Positions 20,080 through 29,394 of a DNA stretch of 64,000 nt are shown here, one piece after another. Where the stretch lies: positions 1 to 64,000 of the forward strand of contig CAMYVO010000002.1 of the NCBI GenBank assembly GCA_947302485.1, written 5' to 3'. Position 1 is the stretch's first letter. Each line of letters starts with the position of its first letter. Origin of the DNA: an uncultured Clostridium sp. (lineage in GTDB: Bacteria; Bacillota; Clostridia; TANB77; CAG-508). The position numbers were made by a program, and so were the translations under genes. The notes under the pieces are model-generated. The model was not told the origin of the DNA, made no database searches, and saw only the letters and a list, made by a program, of their open reading frames with translations.

Positions 20080-20223
20080 TTATTTTTTTGTGACCATATA
20101 TATAACAGAATCTTTTAATTGCTCTATTAATGGTACTTTCTTTACAAACTTATATGTAATATTAAATAAACATGCAATAACTAATATAATAAATAAAACT
20201 TTCTTCCATATTTTAGCAATCAT
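20080..20223 (-). CDS. Small single-pass membrane peptide, unknown
   Basis: A 47-residue reading frame with AGGAGAT before its ATG at 20223. It starts MIAKIWKKVLFIILVIACLF, giving one membrane helix, then a short basic tail ending YMVTKK. It lies between rpmE and another tiny peptide gene. I do not recognise it; the ribosome binding site and helix make it more likely real than not. Confidence 0.5.
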   Translation of the reverse strand: MIAKIWKKVLFIILVIACLFNITYKFVKKVPLIEQLKDSVIYMVTKK

Positions 20224-20301
20224 AGCTTTATCTCCTATTTTTTATACTATATTAATTATACTACATTATTATTTTTTGTCAATGCTAATTATTTAAACAA
20301 T

Positions 20302-20344
20302 AAAAAGATCAAATCAAAATACTAGAATTAAGATTTGATCTTTT
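20302..20344 (-). terminator. Terminator after the 29-residue peptide gene
   Basis: AAAAGATCAAATC pairs with GATTTGATCTTTT, immediately after the stop of the 29-residue peptide gene. Confidence 0.75.
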
Positions 20345-20348
20345 GCTA

Positions 20349-20438
20349 CTACATGGTCAATGCAGCAGCTATCACATCTAAAACTGTAAATAAAAGTGAT
20401 AAGCATCCAGCTAATATCACGTATTTAAGCTCTTTCAT
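20349..20438 (-). CDS. Tiny hydrophobic peptide (29 residues), unknown
   Basis: AAGGAGG lies 7-8 bases before the ATG at 20438. The peptide starts MKELKYVILAGCLSLL and ends DVIAAALTM, one membrane-spanning stretch with a Gly-Cys in its middle. A strong terminator follows at once, so it is a complete small transcription unit. It could be a signalling, toxin-like or regulatory membrane peptide; nothing in the sequence decides. Confidence 0.55.
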   Translation of the reverse strand: MKELKYVILAGCLSLLFTVLDVIAAALTM

Positions 20439-20512
20439 TGTGTTTTCCTCCTTATTTCTAGCTAAAAGTCAATTTATGTAAATTCTCAAATTGAAATATT
20501 TATTTTATACTT

Positions 20513-20549
20513 AAAAAACCGTCATAGCATATTCTATAACGGTTTTTTA
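20513..20549 (-). terminator. Terminator of the M23 peptidase gene
   Basis: AAAAAACCGT-TATAG stem paired with CTATGACGGTTTTTT, right after the peptidase stop codon. Confidence 0.8.
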
Positions 20550-20556
20550 CTATCTT

Positions 20557-21307
20557 TTATTTTACTAATAAACTTGGATCTAAATATTCTCCACTTTTTA
20601 GAATTTCAAAATGTAAATGTGCATCATCTAAAATTTCAAAAACTGCAGTATTTCCAACTGTACCGATTGTTTGTCCTTGTTTTACTTTTTCTCCTACATT
20701 TACGAACTCAGAAGTTAGTAAATTTGAATATCTTGTTTCATACCCATTATCATGTTCTATTATAATGGTTGTTCCAAATCTAGGATCATTTTTTATTGCT
20801 GTTACTTTTCCATCGCTAGATGACTTAACAACAGTTGCTTTATCTGCTTTTATATCTATACCATTATGTGTAACCCATTCATCTAATGTTTCAGAATAAA
20901 TCAAATTATCTCTAGAAAATTCTTTAACAACTTCACCTTCTACAGGCATTATAAAGATTGGATCAGGAATTTGCTGAGCTTCCTTTTTTTCTTCTTTTTT
21001 TTCAGTTTCAATTTTATCAGTATTAGCATTATTTGCTTGACTAGTTACAACATTTTGAATAGTATTTTGATTTTCTTCTTCCATTTCTTCAACAGTTTTA
21101 CCTATCTCATAACTTGTACTTTCTGTATCCATGCTAGAACTATCTAATATTTCAGATAAATCCGTTGCTCCTGATATGTTTTGGCTATTTTTAGTTATAC
21201 TCCTATTTAAAATTATAAATGTAATTATAAAAGCTACAACTGCAAGCGAAAATATTCCGAATAGACCAATATATTACATTTTTAAAACTATTATTTTCTT
21301 TTTTCAT
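20557..21307 (-). CDS. M23-family (LytM/SpoIIQ-like) cell wall peptidase domain protein, interrupted by a CGGA +1 frameshift
   Basis: The ATG at 21307 follows AAGGAGG. Sixteen codons read MKKENNSFKNVIYWSI, then CGG; staying in frame gives a stop after 17 more residues. Skipping C reads GGA and gives GIFSLAVVAFIITFIIL, a membrane helix, then a linker rich in E and Q and the M23 domain (HNGIDIKADKATVVKSSSDG, GTTIIIEHDNGYETRYSNL, VFEILDDAHLHFEI). The span is 751 bases (3n+1), 249 residues. The zinc ligand pattern is partial (HNGIDI in place of HxGxD), as in SpoIIQ-like members, and next to spoIID and sigF a role at the forespore-mother cell interface is plausible (inference). Confidence 0.85.
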
Positions 21308-21383
21308 GATATGTTCCTCCTTAACTTTTCTTTAAATAAAGTATTTACTTTATTAGAAAATTTATACATTTTATTTGGAACAT

Positions 21384-22394
21384 TTATATATTAACAATAT
21401 CAACTCCTATATAAAAGTGTTTAATAATTTCTTCATATGTTTTGCCTTGTTTTGCAAGTGCATCTGCACCTGTTTGGCTCATTCCTACGCCATGACCATA
21501 TCCGATTACTTCGAACCTAATATTGTTTTCTTCTAAGTTAACTAAAAAATTAGTTGATTTTAATGAAAAAATACTTCTAGCTTCTACACCTGAAATATTC
21601 TTATTTCCAATTTTTAATGTTCTAACACGATTACTATCTGTAAACTCAGTAATTTGTATTGAATCTTTATCTTCAAAATTTATCTCAAAATCTGAATATT
21701 TTTCTTTCATTTTACTTACTAGTTCTTCTTTGCTTAAAACAACTTCTGATTGATACTGTGTATATGAATTCTCTCCTGCAGTTTCAACTACTTGTAAATA
21801 AGGATATCCACTTCCTCCCCAAACATTAATTGGCATCTCTGTCTTTCCTCCACTATTTGAGTGAAAAAAAGCATTTATAGGTTTACCTTCATACATAATT
21901 ATTTTTCCAACCGTGCTATTTACAGCTGAAACAATCTTATTCCAATTTTCTTCTCTTTTTGCCTCTTCCCATTTTGCAAATCTATCGTCTTTTGAAATCC
22001 ATGCTTGACAACAGTTTGAACTATCGCAAATGTCTGCTCCTTCATGTTTGCTTCCATTACTAATTTTATATATTGTATATGTTCTAGCAACAAGCGCTTG
22101 TGCTTTTAAAGCTTCCATTTCAAAATTTGCAGGCATTTCTGCTGAAACAACATTGCATAAATATTCGTCTAAGTTTACCTCTTCTATTTCATTTGTTTTA
22201 TTATGTAATAATCTTATAGTAGTATAATTATTATAGTTATATTCAGAAAGCTGTGTATTGTTTTGTTCTGCACTATTTTCTTCAGCACTACTTGATGTTA
22301 TTTTTTCCTCTTTGTAAAATTCTTTACTAAATATAACAGGAATAAAAAAAATTGCTAATAATATCAAAAAAAAATATATAATTATCTTTCTCAT
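21384..22394 (-). CDS. spoIID: Stage II sporulation protein D (lytic transglycosylase)
   Basis: SpoIID cleaves peptidoglycan during engulfment, with SpoIIM and SpoIIP. The 336 residues have an N-terminal membrane helix, LDEYLCNVVSAEMPANFEMEALKAQALVARTY (the conserved block; AEMPANFEMEALKAQA is the core with the catalytic Glu), the cysteine pair region DICDSSNCCQAW, SNSGGKTE, and the C-terminal GYGHGVGMSQTGADALA. Its start overlaps the sigF stop by four bases (ATGA), so the two are translationally coupled. Confidence 0.93.
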   Translation of the reverse strand: MRKIIIYFFLILLAIFFIPVIFSKEFYKEEKITSSSAEENSAEQNNTQLSEYNYNNYTTIRLLHNKTNEIEEVNLDEYLCNVVSAEMPANFEMEALKAQALVARTYTIYKISNGSKHEGADICDSSNCCQAWISKDDRFAKWEEAKREENWNKIVSAVNSTVGKIIMYEGKPINAFFHSNSGGKTEMPINVWGGSGYPYLQVVETAGENSYTQYQSEVVLSKEELVSKMKEKYSDFEINFEDKDSIQITEFTDSNRVRTLKIGNKNISGVEARSIFSLKSTNFLVNLEENNIRFEVIGYGHGVGMSQTGADALAKQGKTYEEIIKHFYIGVDIVNI

Positions 22395-23110
22395 ACAGCC
22401 TCCAATTTTAGTTTCATCTTATCTAGCACTTTTCTTTCAATACGTGATACTTGCACTTGGGTAATACCTAATATTTTTCCAACCTGACTTTGTGTCTTTT
22501 CTTTATAATATCTTAATACAATAATTTGTCTTTCTTTATCATTTAGTTCTTTCATCACTTCTTGAAGTGCAATTTTATCTGTAATTCTTTTTTCTTGATC
22601 TATCGGGTTTTTTATCTTATCTATTATTAATCTATCATCTTGGCTCGACTCTTCTTTATATATAGATTCAATAGGCTTTGATGATTCCATTGCTATAGCT
22701 ATTTCTTCTTTATCTATTTTTAATTTTTTTGCAATTTCGTTAACTGTAATATCATTTCCCGTCTTAGATAAGTAATCTTTTTTTAAATTATTTATTTTTA
22801 TAGCAAGTTCTTTTGTACTCCTACTTACTTTAATTAGTCCATCATCTCTAATAAATCGTTTTATTTCTCCCAAAATATATGGGACAGCATAAGTAGAAAG
22901 CTGCACATCATAATTTGCATCAAATCTTTTAATGGATTTTAATAATCCTAAACACCCAATTTGATATAAATCTTCTAATTCATATCCTCTGCCATTAAAT
23001 CTTTTAACAATATTCCAAACAAGTCCTGTATTGTTAGAGGTTAATCTATCTAACGCCTCTTTATCTCCGCATTGTGCAAGTTTAATGTCATCTTTGTTAT
23101 TTTCAAACAT
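22391..23110 (-). CDS. sigF: RNA polymerase sigma-F factor, forespore-specific
   Basis: A 239-residue sigma-70-family factor with region 2 (NGRGYELEDLYQIGCLGLLKSIKRF), region 3 (SRSTKELAIKINN) and a region 4 helix-turn-helix (SQVGKILGITQVQVSRIERK). Its place after spoIIAA and spoIIAB identifies it as sigma F, the first forespore sigma factor, held inactive by SpoIIAB. The ATG is at 23110. Confidence 0.95.
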   Translation of the reverse strand: MFENNKDDIKLAQCGDKEALDRLTSNNTGLVWNIVKRFNGRGYELEDLYQIGCLGLLKSIKRFDANYDVQLSTYAVPYILGEIKRFIRDDGLIKVSRSTKELAIKINNLKKDYLSKTGNDITVNEIAKKLKIDKEEIAIAMESSKPIESIYKEESSQDDRLIIDKIKNPIDQEKRITDKIALQEVMKELNDKERQIIVLRYYKEKTQSQVGKILGITQVQVSRIERKVLDKMKLKLEAV

Positions 23111-23133
23111 ATGTAAGCTCCTTTTCTTCTGTT

Positions 23134-23610
23134 TTAAATAGATATATTATTTTGCTCACATATTTCTTCAATTTCTTCTCTTTTATTTATTATTTTTTTC
23201 ATTGTTATTTTTGTTCCAATATCTAAAACTGATTCTATTTTTACATCATCCATAAAACTTTCCATAATAGTAAATCCCATTCCAGATCTTTCTAGGCCTG
23301 GTTTTGATGTATATAAAGGTTCTTTTGCAAGCTCAATGTCCTCAATTCCTTTTCCAGAATCTGAAATCTCAATTATTACAGAATTCCCAAACAGTTTGCA
23401 TTGTACTTTAATAATACCTTCTCTATCCTCGTATCCGTGAATAATACTATTTGTAACCGCTTCTGATACAACAGTTTTAATATCTGCTAATTCTTCAATA
23501 GTTGGATCTAGTTGAGAAACAAATGCAGCAACTGCAATACGTGCAAATGCTTCGTTATTAGATTTACTAATAAATTCCAATTTCATTTCATTATCATATA
23601 TACTTTTCAT
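23134..23610 (-). CDS. spoIIAB: Anti-sigma F factor, serine kinase
   Basis: SpoIIAB binds sigma F and phosphorylates SpoIIAA. The 158 residues have the GHKL ATP-binding motifs: N-box EAVTNSIIHGY, G1-box ISDSGKGIED and G2-box RSGMGFTIME. Lies 8 bases after spoIIAA and before sigF. Confidence 0.95.
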   Translation of the reverse strand: MKSIYDNEMKLEFISKSNNEAFARIAVAAFVSQLDPTIEELADIKTVVSEAVTNSIIHGYEDREGIIKVQCKLFGNSVIIEISDSGKGIEDIELAKEPLYTSKPGLERSGMGFTIMESFMDDVKIESVLDIGTKITMKKIINKREEIEEICEQNNISI

Positions 23611-23618
23611 TTTTCCTC

Positions 23619-23924
23619 CTAACTAACTTTTATAATTTTAGGAATACCACACATCTCAAAAATTTTTTTAATGCTTTGGTTTGCATTTTTAATTTCAATA
23701 GTGCCTCCATACATTTTTACTAATTTATATCTTCCAATTAACATTCCTATTCCTGAACTATCCATGAAAGTAACCTTATTAAAATCAAGTATAGTTTTTC
23801 TAGGTATAAATCTTTCAATCTCATGATCTGTTTTCCTCCTTATTTTTTCCACAACATGGTGGTCAATTTCTTCTGTAAATTCTATAGTGAGTAGCTTGTC
23901 CTTTTCGCTATAATTACTATTCAA
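23619..23924 (-). CDS. spoIIAA: Anti-anti-sigma F factor
   Basis: A 101-residue STAS-domain protein; dephosphorylated SpoIIAA frees sigma F. The phosphorylated serine lies in FMDSSGIGMLIGRY. The start is a TTG at 23924 preceded by AAAGGGGGT. First gene of the spoIIAA-spoIIAB-sigF operon, here continued by spoIID. Confidence 0.95.
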   Translation of the reverse strand: MNSNYSEKDKLLTIEFTEEIDHHVVEKIRRKTDHEIERFIPRKTILDFNKVTFMDSSGIGMLIGRYKLVKMYGGTIEIKNANQSIKKIFEMCGIPKIIKVS

Positions 23925-24032
23925 CTATATACCCCCTTTACATATAAGTGTAAACCTATTATATAGTATTTGGTAATTTTTTCCAATAGCGAAACGTAGG
24001 AAGTTTTAGCGAATTTTAGGAATGTTTCGACA

Positions 24033-24072
24033 AAAAAGAGCATACAAGATTTAAATCTTATATACTCTTTTT
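24033..24072 (-). terminator. Terminator of the cyclophilin gene
   Basis: AAAAAGAGTATATAAGAT on the minus strand pairs with ATCTTGTATGCTCTTTTT, with a T-run. Confidence 0.75.
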
Positions 24073-24127
24073 AAGTTAAATTAAGAAATATAAAATGCTT
24101 AATTAAATACATTTTATTTCATTACTA

Positions 24128-24928
24128 TTATTCATCTGCAGATGTACTTGATGTGTTTCCTGAACTTCTATATCTTTTCATTATATAGCTTGTATAATCA
24201 AATGGTTCTTTAGTTTTTGGAATACCATAATTTTTCCCGAATGTTTCTACTCTTATACTTGTAATTACGGGAGCCTCTACTGGTTTTTCAGAAGCTTCAT
24301 CTTCAGATTTATCAATTTCAACGCTTGAAATCTTATCTACAATATCCATCCCTTCGGTTACTTTACCAAAAGCTGCATATAATCCATCAAGCGATGTATT
24401 ATTTTGTGTCATAATAAAGAATTGTGATCCAGCTGAGTTATATCCTTCTTTTACAATTGAAGAGCCAAGTGAGCTATAATCCTGTCTTGCCATTGATATA
24501 ACTCCTCTTTCATGTCTTATATTATTTGTTTTATATCCATTTGCAATAAATTCACCTTCAATATTATATTCAGTATCCTGAGTTGAACCTTGTTCTATAT
24601 TTTTATTAATTGCAGATAATGTTGGAGAACCTGAGCCATCTCCTTTTATATCGCCACCTTGTATCATAAAGTCTTTTGAAATCCTATGGAAAGTTAATCC
24701 ATCATAAAATCCATTGTTTGCAAGTGTAATAAAATTATCTACTGTATTTGGTGCTTTATCAGGATATAGCTCTACCTTTATAGTACCAAAATTTTCAACT
24801 TCTATTGTGGCTATAGGATTTTGTGAATCTTTAGATTGTAATTTCTCGTAATATCCATAACCTAAAAAAGCAATTGCTCCTAATACTAGTATAATTAAAA
24901 TTATTAATAAAATATTTTTTGTTTTCAT
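24128..24928 (-). CDS. Membrane-anchored cyclophilin-type peptidyl-prolyl isomerase
   Basis: A 266-residue protein with an N-terminal membrane helix (IILIILVLGAIAFLGYGYY) and an extracellular cyclophilin domain: VELYPDKAPNTVDNFITLA, FHRISKDFMIQGGD, ISMARQ, GSQFFIMTQNNTSLDGLYAAFG. It should speed proline isomerisation in secreted proteins. An insert between GGD and GEF is common in clostridial members. It ends the run that starts upstream with disA on the same strand. Confidence 0.9.
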   Translation of the reverse strand: MKTKNILLIILIILVLGAIAFLGYGYYEKLQSKDSQNPIATIEVENFGTIKVELYPDKAPNTVDNFITLANNGFYDGLTFHRISKDFMIQGGDIKGDGSGSPTLSAINKNIEQGSTQDTEYNIEGEFIANGYKTNNIRHERGVISMARQDYSSLGSSIVKEGYNSAGSQFFIMTQNNTSLDGLYAAFGKVTEGMDIVDKISSVEIDKSEDEASEKPVEAPVITSIRVETFGKNYGIPKTKEPFDYTSYIMKRYRSSGNTSSTSADE

Positions 24929-24962
24929 CTTATCCTCCTAAATTATTTTCATTTGTACTTAA

Positions 24963-26039
24963 TTATAACATAACATTGTCAAAAACAAATTGTTCTTGCA
25001 TTCTTTTTAAAGACTGTTTTATTGTTTTAGCTCTAACTTCTCCAATACCATCAACTTCATCTAAATCTGGAATATCAGCAACTAAAATATGTTGAAAAGA
25101 TTTAAAAGATTTTACTAAGTTTTCAACGATATTATTGGGCATTCTTGGAATTTTATTTAATAATCTATATCCTTTTGTATATACTGCAATTTCATCATAA
25201 TTATCAAAACTATCATATCCTAAAATATTTGCTACTGCATGCTGAGACATTAATTCATCTAAATTAAGTTGAATAATTTCTTCTAGAACTTTTTCTGCAT
25301 TTCTCTTTTTAGATTTTACCATATAATCTTTGATAATAAGTAATTCTTCTTTTTCAAGACCTCCAACAAGTTCCTCTAGTTGCATTTCAACTAGTCTTCC
25401 TTCATCTCCTAATTCATATATTTCTCTTTGAACTTCTGATACTATCTTCATAACTTTTTCAGCTCTTTGTATTGCAGTAATAACATTATCTAGAGTAACT
25501 ATATCATTAAACTCATATTCATTTAGAATACTTAGTTTACTATCAAATACCTTTTTATATTTTTCAACAGTCTGTAATGCTTGGTTTGCTTTTGTAAGTA
25601 CATCTGATGTATCTTCAATAATATAACGAATATTACCTTTAAAAATAGTTATTACGTTTCTTCTTTGAGAAATACTAATAACTAATTCACCCGTCTGTTT
25701 AGCTGTTCTTTCTGCAGTTCTATGTCTTGTTCCAGTTTCATTTGTTGCAATATCTGAAGATGGAATTAGCTGTGCATTTGCATAAAGTATTTTCTTTAAA
25801 TCGCTACTTAATATGATAGATCCGTCCATTTTCGCCAATTCATATAGCTTTGATCCTGTATACTCTTCATTTATAAAAAAACCTCCATCAACTATATCAA
25901 GTACTTGCTTTGAATCTCCTATTACGATTAAAGCACCTGTTTTTGCTTTTAATATATTATCTAATCCTTGCCTTATAGCTGTACCAGGCGCAATTAGCTT
26001 TAGTATGTCTGTAATTCCTTCATCTTTGTTTGCTCTCAA
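24963..26039 (-). CDS. disA: Diadenylate cyclase / DNA integrity scanning protein
   Basis: DisA makes cyclic di-AMP and scans DNA for branched structures, linking DNA damage to sporulation. The 358 residues have the DAC domain (GALIVIGDSKQVLDIVDGGFF, MDGSIILSSD in place of DGA, and GTRHRTAERTAKQT with the RHR motif), a helical linker, and a C-terminal HhH domain (DIPDLDEVDGIGEVRAKTI). The start appears to be a TTG at 26039, after AGTGAT; an in-frame stop lies two codons upstream of it. It follows radA, a conserved pairing. Confidence 0.94.
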   Translation of the reverse strand: MRANKDEGITDILKLIAPGTAIRQGLDNILKAKTGALIVIGDSKQVLDIVDGGFFINEEYTGSKLYELAKMDGSIILSSDLKKILYANAQLIPSSDIATNETGTRHRTAERTAKQTGELVISISQRRNVITIFKGNIRYIIEDTSDVLTKANQALQTVEKYKKVFDSKLSILNEYEFNDIVTLDNVITAIQRAEKVMKIVSEVQREIYELGDEGRLVEMQLEELVGGLEKEELLIIKDYMVKSKKRNAEKVLEEIIQLNLDELMSQHAVANILGYDSFDNYDEIAVYTKGYRLLNKIPRMPNNIVENLVKSFKSFQHILVADIPDLDEVDGIGEVRAKTIKQSLKRMQEQFVFDNVML

Positions 26040-26107
26040 GAAATATCACTTCACTTTCTAGTTTTTATATATTTAAAATAATTGAAATATATTTTACCTA
26101 CATTATT

Positions 26108-27473
26108 TTATAAATCAACTGCTTTAATTGCATCATTAATATTTTTCACACCTATTATATCCAATTTATACTTATCTTTCAATAGCTTTTTGTTATTTTC
26201 TGGAATCAAACATTTTCTAAATCCTAATTTTTCAGCTTCTTTTAATCTTTTTTCAATTAAATTTACATTTCTTACTTCTCCAGTTAAACCTACTTCTCCA
26301 ATAACTACAATATCATTTGCTATTGGAATATTTTTAAAACTTGAAACTGTTGCAAGTATTACACCTAAATCTATCGCTGGTTCATTAATTCTAATTCCGC
26401 TTACTACATTTAAATATACATCTTGATTTCCTAGCATTAAGCCAGCTTTTTTTTCTAAAACCGCCATAAGAAGTGTTAATCTATTATAATCTACTCCATT
26501 TGCAGTTCTTCTTGGCATATTAAAAATACTTTGTGTTGTTAAGGCTTGAAGTTCTATTAAAAGAGGCCTTGTTCCTTCCATACTTGCAACTATAACAGAG
26601 CCCGCAGGATTTTCTTCTCTTTCGGATATTAATATTGATGAAGGGTTAGATATTTCTACCATTCCTTCATTTTTCATTTCAAACATTCCAATTTCATTTG
26701 TTGATCCAAAACGATTTTTTACTCCTCTTAGAATTCTATATGAAAAATATCTCTCTCCTTCAAGATATAGGACTGTATCTACCATGTGCTCTAGAACTCT
26801 AGGTCCTGCTATATTTCCTTCTTTTGTAACATGTCCAATAATTATGGTAGTTATACTATTGGCTTTACAAAGTTTCATTACTCTTGCAGTAATTTCTCTA
26901 ACTTGACTTACGCTTCCTGCTGCTGATGTTATTTCATCAGAATACATTGTTTGAATAGAATCAATTATTACAAGCTCTGGATTTAAATCAAGTATTGCGC
27001 CTTCTATTAAATCTATATCTGTTTCTCCTAAAAAAAGTAAATTATCTTTGTGAATATTTAATCTATCTGCTCGAAGCTTTATTTGTTCTGCTGATTCTTC
27101 TCCAGAAACATATAGAACATTTCCTTCTGTTTTTAATTTATCACATATTTGAAGTATTAAAGTAGACTTTCCAATTCCTGGTTCTCCTCCAAGAAGAACC
27201 AATGATCCTTCAACTAGCCCTCCTCCGAAGCACTCTATCTAGCTCCTCAAATCCTGTTTTAGTACGTACTGTATCTTTTCCTACTACTTCTTTTAATGGT
27301 CTTGGAATTGCACTTCTAGTTTTGTCAGATTTGTAACTGTTATTTGATTTAGTTAATTTTTCTTCATAAAAGGTGTTCCATTCATTACATCCTGGACACT
27401 TTCCAAGCCATTTCGTAGATTCATATCCGCAATTACTACATACAAATACTGTTTTTGTTTTTGGCATAATCAT
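26108..27473 (-). CDS. radA: DNA repair protein RadA/Sms, interrupted by a CGGA +1 frameshift
   Basis: RadA is a RecA-like helicase that extends recombination D-loops. It has an N-terminal zinc finger (FVCSNCGYESTKWLGKCPGC), the Walker A GGEPGIGKSTL, the KNRFGS motif and a Lon-like C-terminal domain. The first frame gives 82 codons to ELDRVL, then CGG (27225-27227) and a stop five codons on. Skipping C gives ELDRVL-GGGLVEGSLVLLGGEPG, the normal family sequence where the first of three glycines is the shifted GGA. The span is 1366 bases (3n+1), 454 residues, standard length. The start follows immediately on the stop of the GH15-like gene. Confidence 0.95.
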
Positions 27474-29381
27474 TCATTCCTTTTTACTTTTTTTTTCTCC
27501 ATATAGTTTATCAAGCACAATAATAAACATAGCGTGTGACCATCCAAGTCCAATAACCCAATCTGATCTCATATTTTCATTGTTAATTTGTTCTGCTAAA
27601 AAGCCATGCTCCGTTGCTGTTTTTATAACATATTCAAAACATTCAATTGCTTTTGATTTTTGCTTGTTTTCTATATAATATAGAGCCATCCATAATGTAG
27701 AAATTACCCATGGATTTCCACCTCTATAATGATCAGTCTCAAATCTTTTATATCCTCCTGTATATGTTCTTAATGTTAAGTTTATTTTTTCAACAGTATT
27801 AATTACTTTTTTTTCTTTTGCAGTAAACATTCCAAATGGAGTTACTGAGCCTAAAATACTAATATCCATTTTATTGTCACTTGTATTTCTTTTTAAACTT
27901 TTAGTAGTATCATCGTAAAAATTTTTTAACGTATATTCTTTTAATAATAACAAATACTGTTCTATATTTGTTTTCTCTTTTAAAATTTGCTCTTGCTTTA
28001 ATCTATTATCTTTTATTGTTTCTTTTATCACATCATATATATTTAGCATAGCCATAAAAGTAGCATAAATACTGGCTATAGAGTATAAATGAATACCTTC
28101 ATTCATCTCCCATAAATCATAACTTACATGTAGTTCGTTTTTTTCAGTTAATATATCTGCTACATATTTCTCTAAGAAATTTGTTGCTTTTTCAACCATT
28201 TTAAAATTATCTTTTAAAAATTTAAAATCATTATTTCTTGTAAAGTGCTCATATACACCATAAACAACACTTGCTGTTTCATCAATTTGATATCCCCAAC
28301 ATGGTGCTAAAGATCCATCAGTATAAAATCTTTGCTCCCACATGCCATTTTTACTTTGCGTTGTCCTGCAAAATGTTTTATAAAATTTTTCAATTTCTTT
28401 ATTCATGTTTAGTATATCCATTGCTTTTGTAATAAACACTGCATCTCTTGGCCAGCAATATGAATATCTTCCACAAAAAGAGTGTTTTTCATCTACCTCA
28501 ATAGCCGCTGATATTCCACCTGTTTCATCATTTATAAGCAAAGGATATAAAAGTATAGTTCTATGATATATTGTTTTCATTTTTTGTTCTAGTGAATTTT
28601 TCCCCTTTACTTCAATTTTTGCGTGATCCTTTATGTATTTTCTCCAGTATGCTTTTGTTGATTGCATTTCTTTTCTTAAATCTAATTTTTTAAACTTTTT
28701 AATCTCTTCTTGTAATGAATCTATTGTAAACTTTCCTTCTTTTATATAAAACATAATATCTATAGTAACTTCTTCATTAGGTTTTATATTTCCTACATAA
28801 TAACATATACTTGAATCAGCGGACATTCCTATATAATCTTTATCATTTATTATTCCACTTTCTATGTTTGAATCGCTGTCATTTAATTGATAATTTTTTA
28901 CTGAATTATTTGGGGAAAATATACAAAAAGCTGATGAATGATTATATTGAATTAATCCATCTTTTACTACTTTACTTCCAACTGAATCATTCTCATTTGA
29001 TAATAATTTTGAATGTATAAGTAAATTTATGTCTAAATCAATATTGTGTTCATTTAAGAAAGTATACTTTTTAATTAAAACATTATTTTTTAATGGAACA
29101 TAATCTGTTTGCGTTATCCTTAAATTAAAATATGTATTTTTTATTTGTGTATTTAAAATATTTGTGTCTTCAGTATAAAATTGATCGTATACATTATTAA
29201 TATCATTATGTAAATGAATTAAATTTGAATCATTTATTTTTAATCCAATATCCATATAATCAATGTATTGTTTGTAGTCTGGACTATTATAATAGAGTCT
29301 TAACAATTCACCTCTTTTAGAATAACTTGCTCGTATATTTTTATTTCCAATTACTGCATCATTAAAATATTTATCTTTCAT
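27474..29381 (-). CDS. Glycoside hydrolase family 15-like protein
   Basis: A 635-residue cytosolic enzyme (no signal peptide). The N-terminal half is a beta-sandwich domain (KNIRASYSKRGELLRLYY) and the C-terminal half an (alpha/alpha)6 barrel with the GH15 signatures GRYSYCWPRDAVFITKAMD, MWEQRFYTDGSLAPCWGYQ and HYRGGNPWVISTLWMALYY. GH15 members hydrolyse alpha-glucans or trehalose; the substrate cannot be fixed here. Its stop TGA abuts the radA start. Confidence 0.85.
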   Translation of the reverse strand: MKDKYFNDAVIGNKNIRASYSKRGELLRLYYNSPDYKQYIDYMDIGLKINDSNLIHLHNDINNVYDQFYTEDTNILNTQIKNTYFNLRITQTDYVPLKNNVLIKKYTFLNEHNIDLDINLLIHSKLLSNENDSVGSKVVKDGLIQYNHSSAFCIFSPNNSVKNYQLNDSDSNIESGIINDKDYIGMSADSSICYYVGNIKPNEEVTIDIMFYIKEGKFTIDSLQEEIKKFKKLDLRKEMQSTKAYWRKYIKDHAKIEVKGKNSLEQKMKTIYHRTILLYPLLINDETGGISAAIEVDEKHSFCGRYSYCWPRDAVFITKAMDILNMNKEIEKFYKTFCRTTQSKNGMWEQRFYTDGSLAPCWGYQIDETASVVYGVYEHFTRNNDFKFLKDNFKMVEKATNFLEKYVADILTEKNELHVSYDLWEMNEGIHLYSIASIYATFMAMLNIYDVIKETIKDNRLKQEQILKEKTNIEQYLLLLKEYTLKNFYDDTTKSLKRNTSDNKMDISILGSVTPFGMFTAKEKKVINTVEKINLTLRTYTGGYKRFETDHYRGGNPWVISTLWMALYYIENKQKSKAIECFEYVIKTATEHGFLAEQINNENMRSDWVIGLGWSHAMFIIVLDKLYGEKKSKKE

Positions 29382-29394
29382 TTTTCTCCTCTTT

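Noticed and set aside
20557-21132. M23 peptidase starting at the internal ATG at 21132
   Set aside because: No ribosome binding site is present there, and the shifted upstream frame supplies a proper start and a membrane helix.
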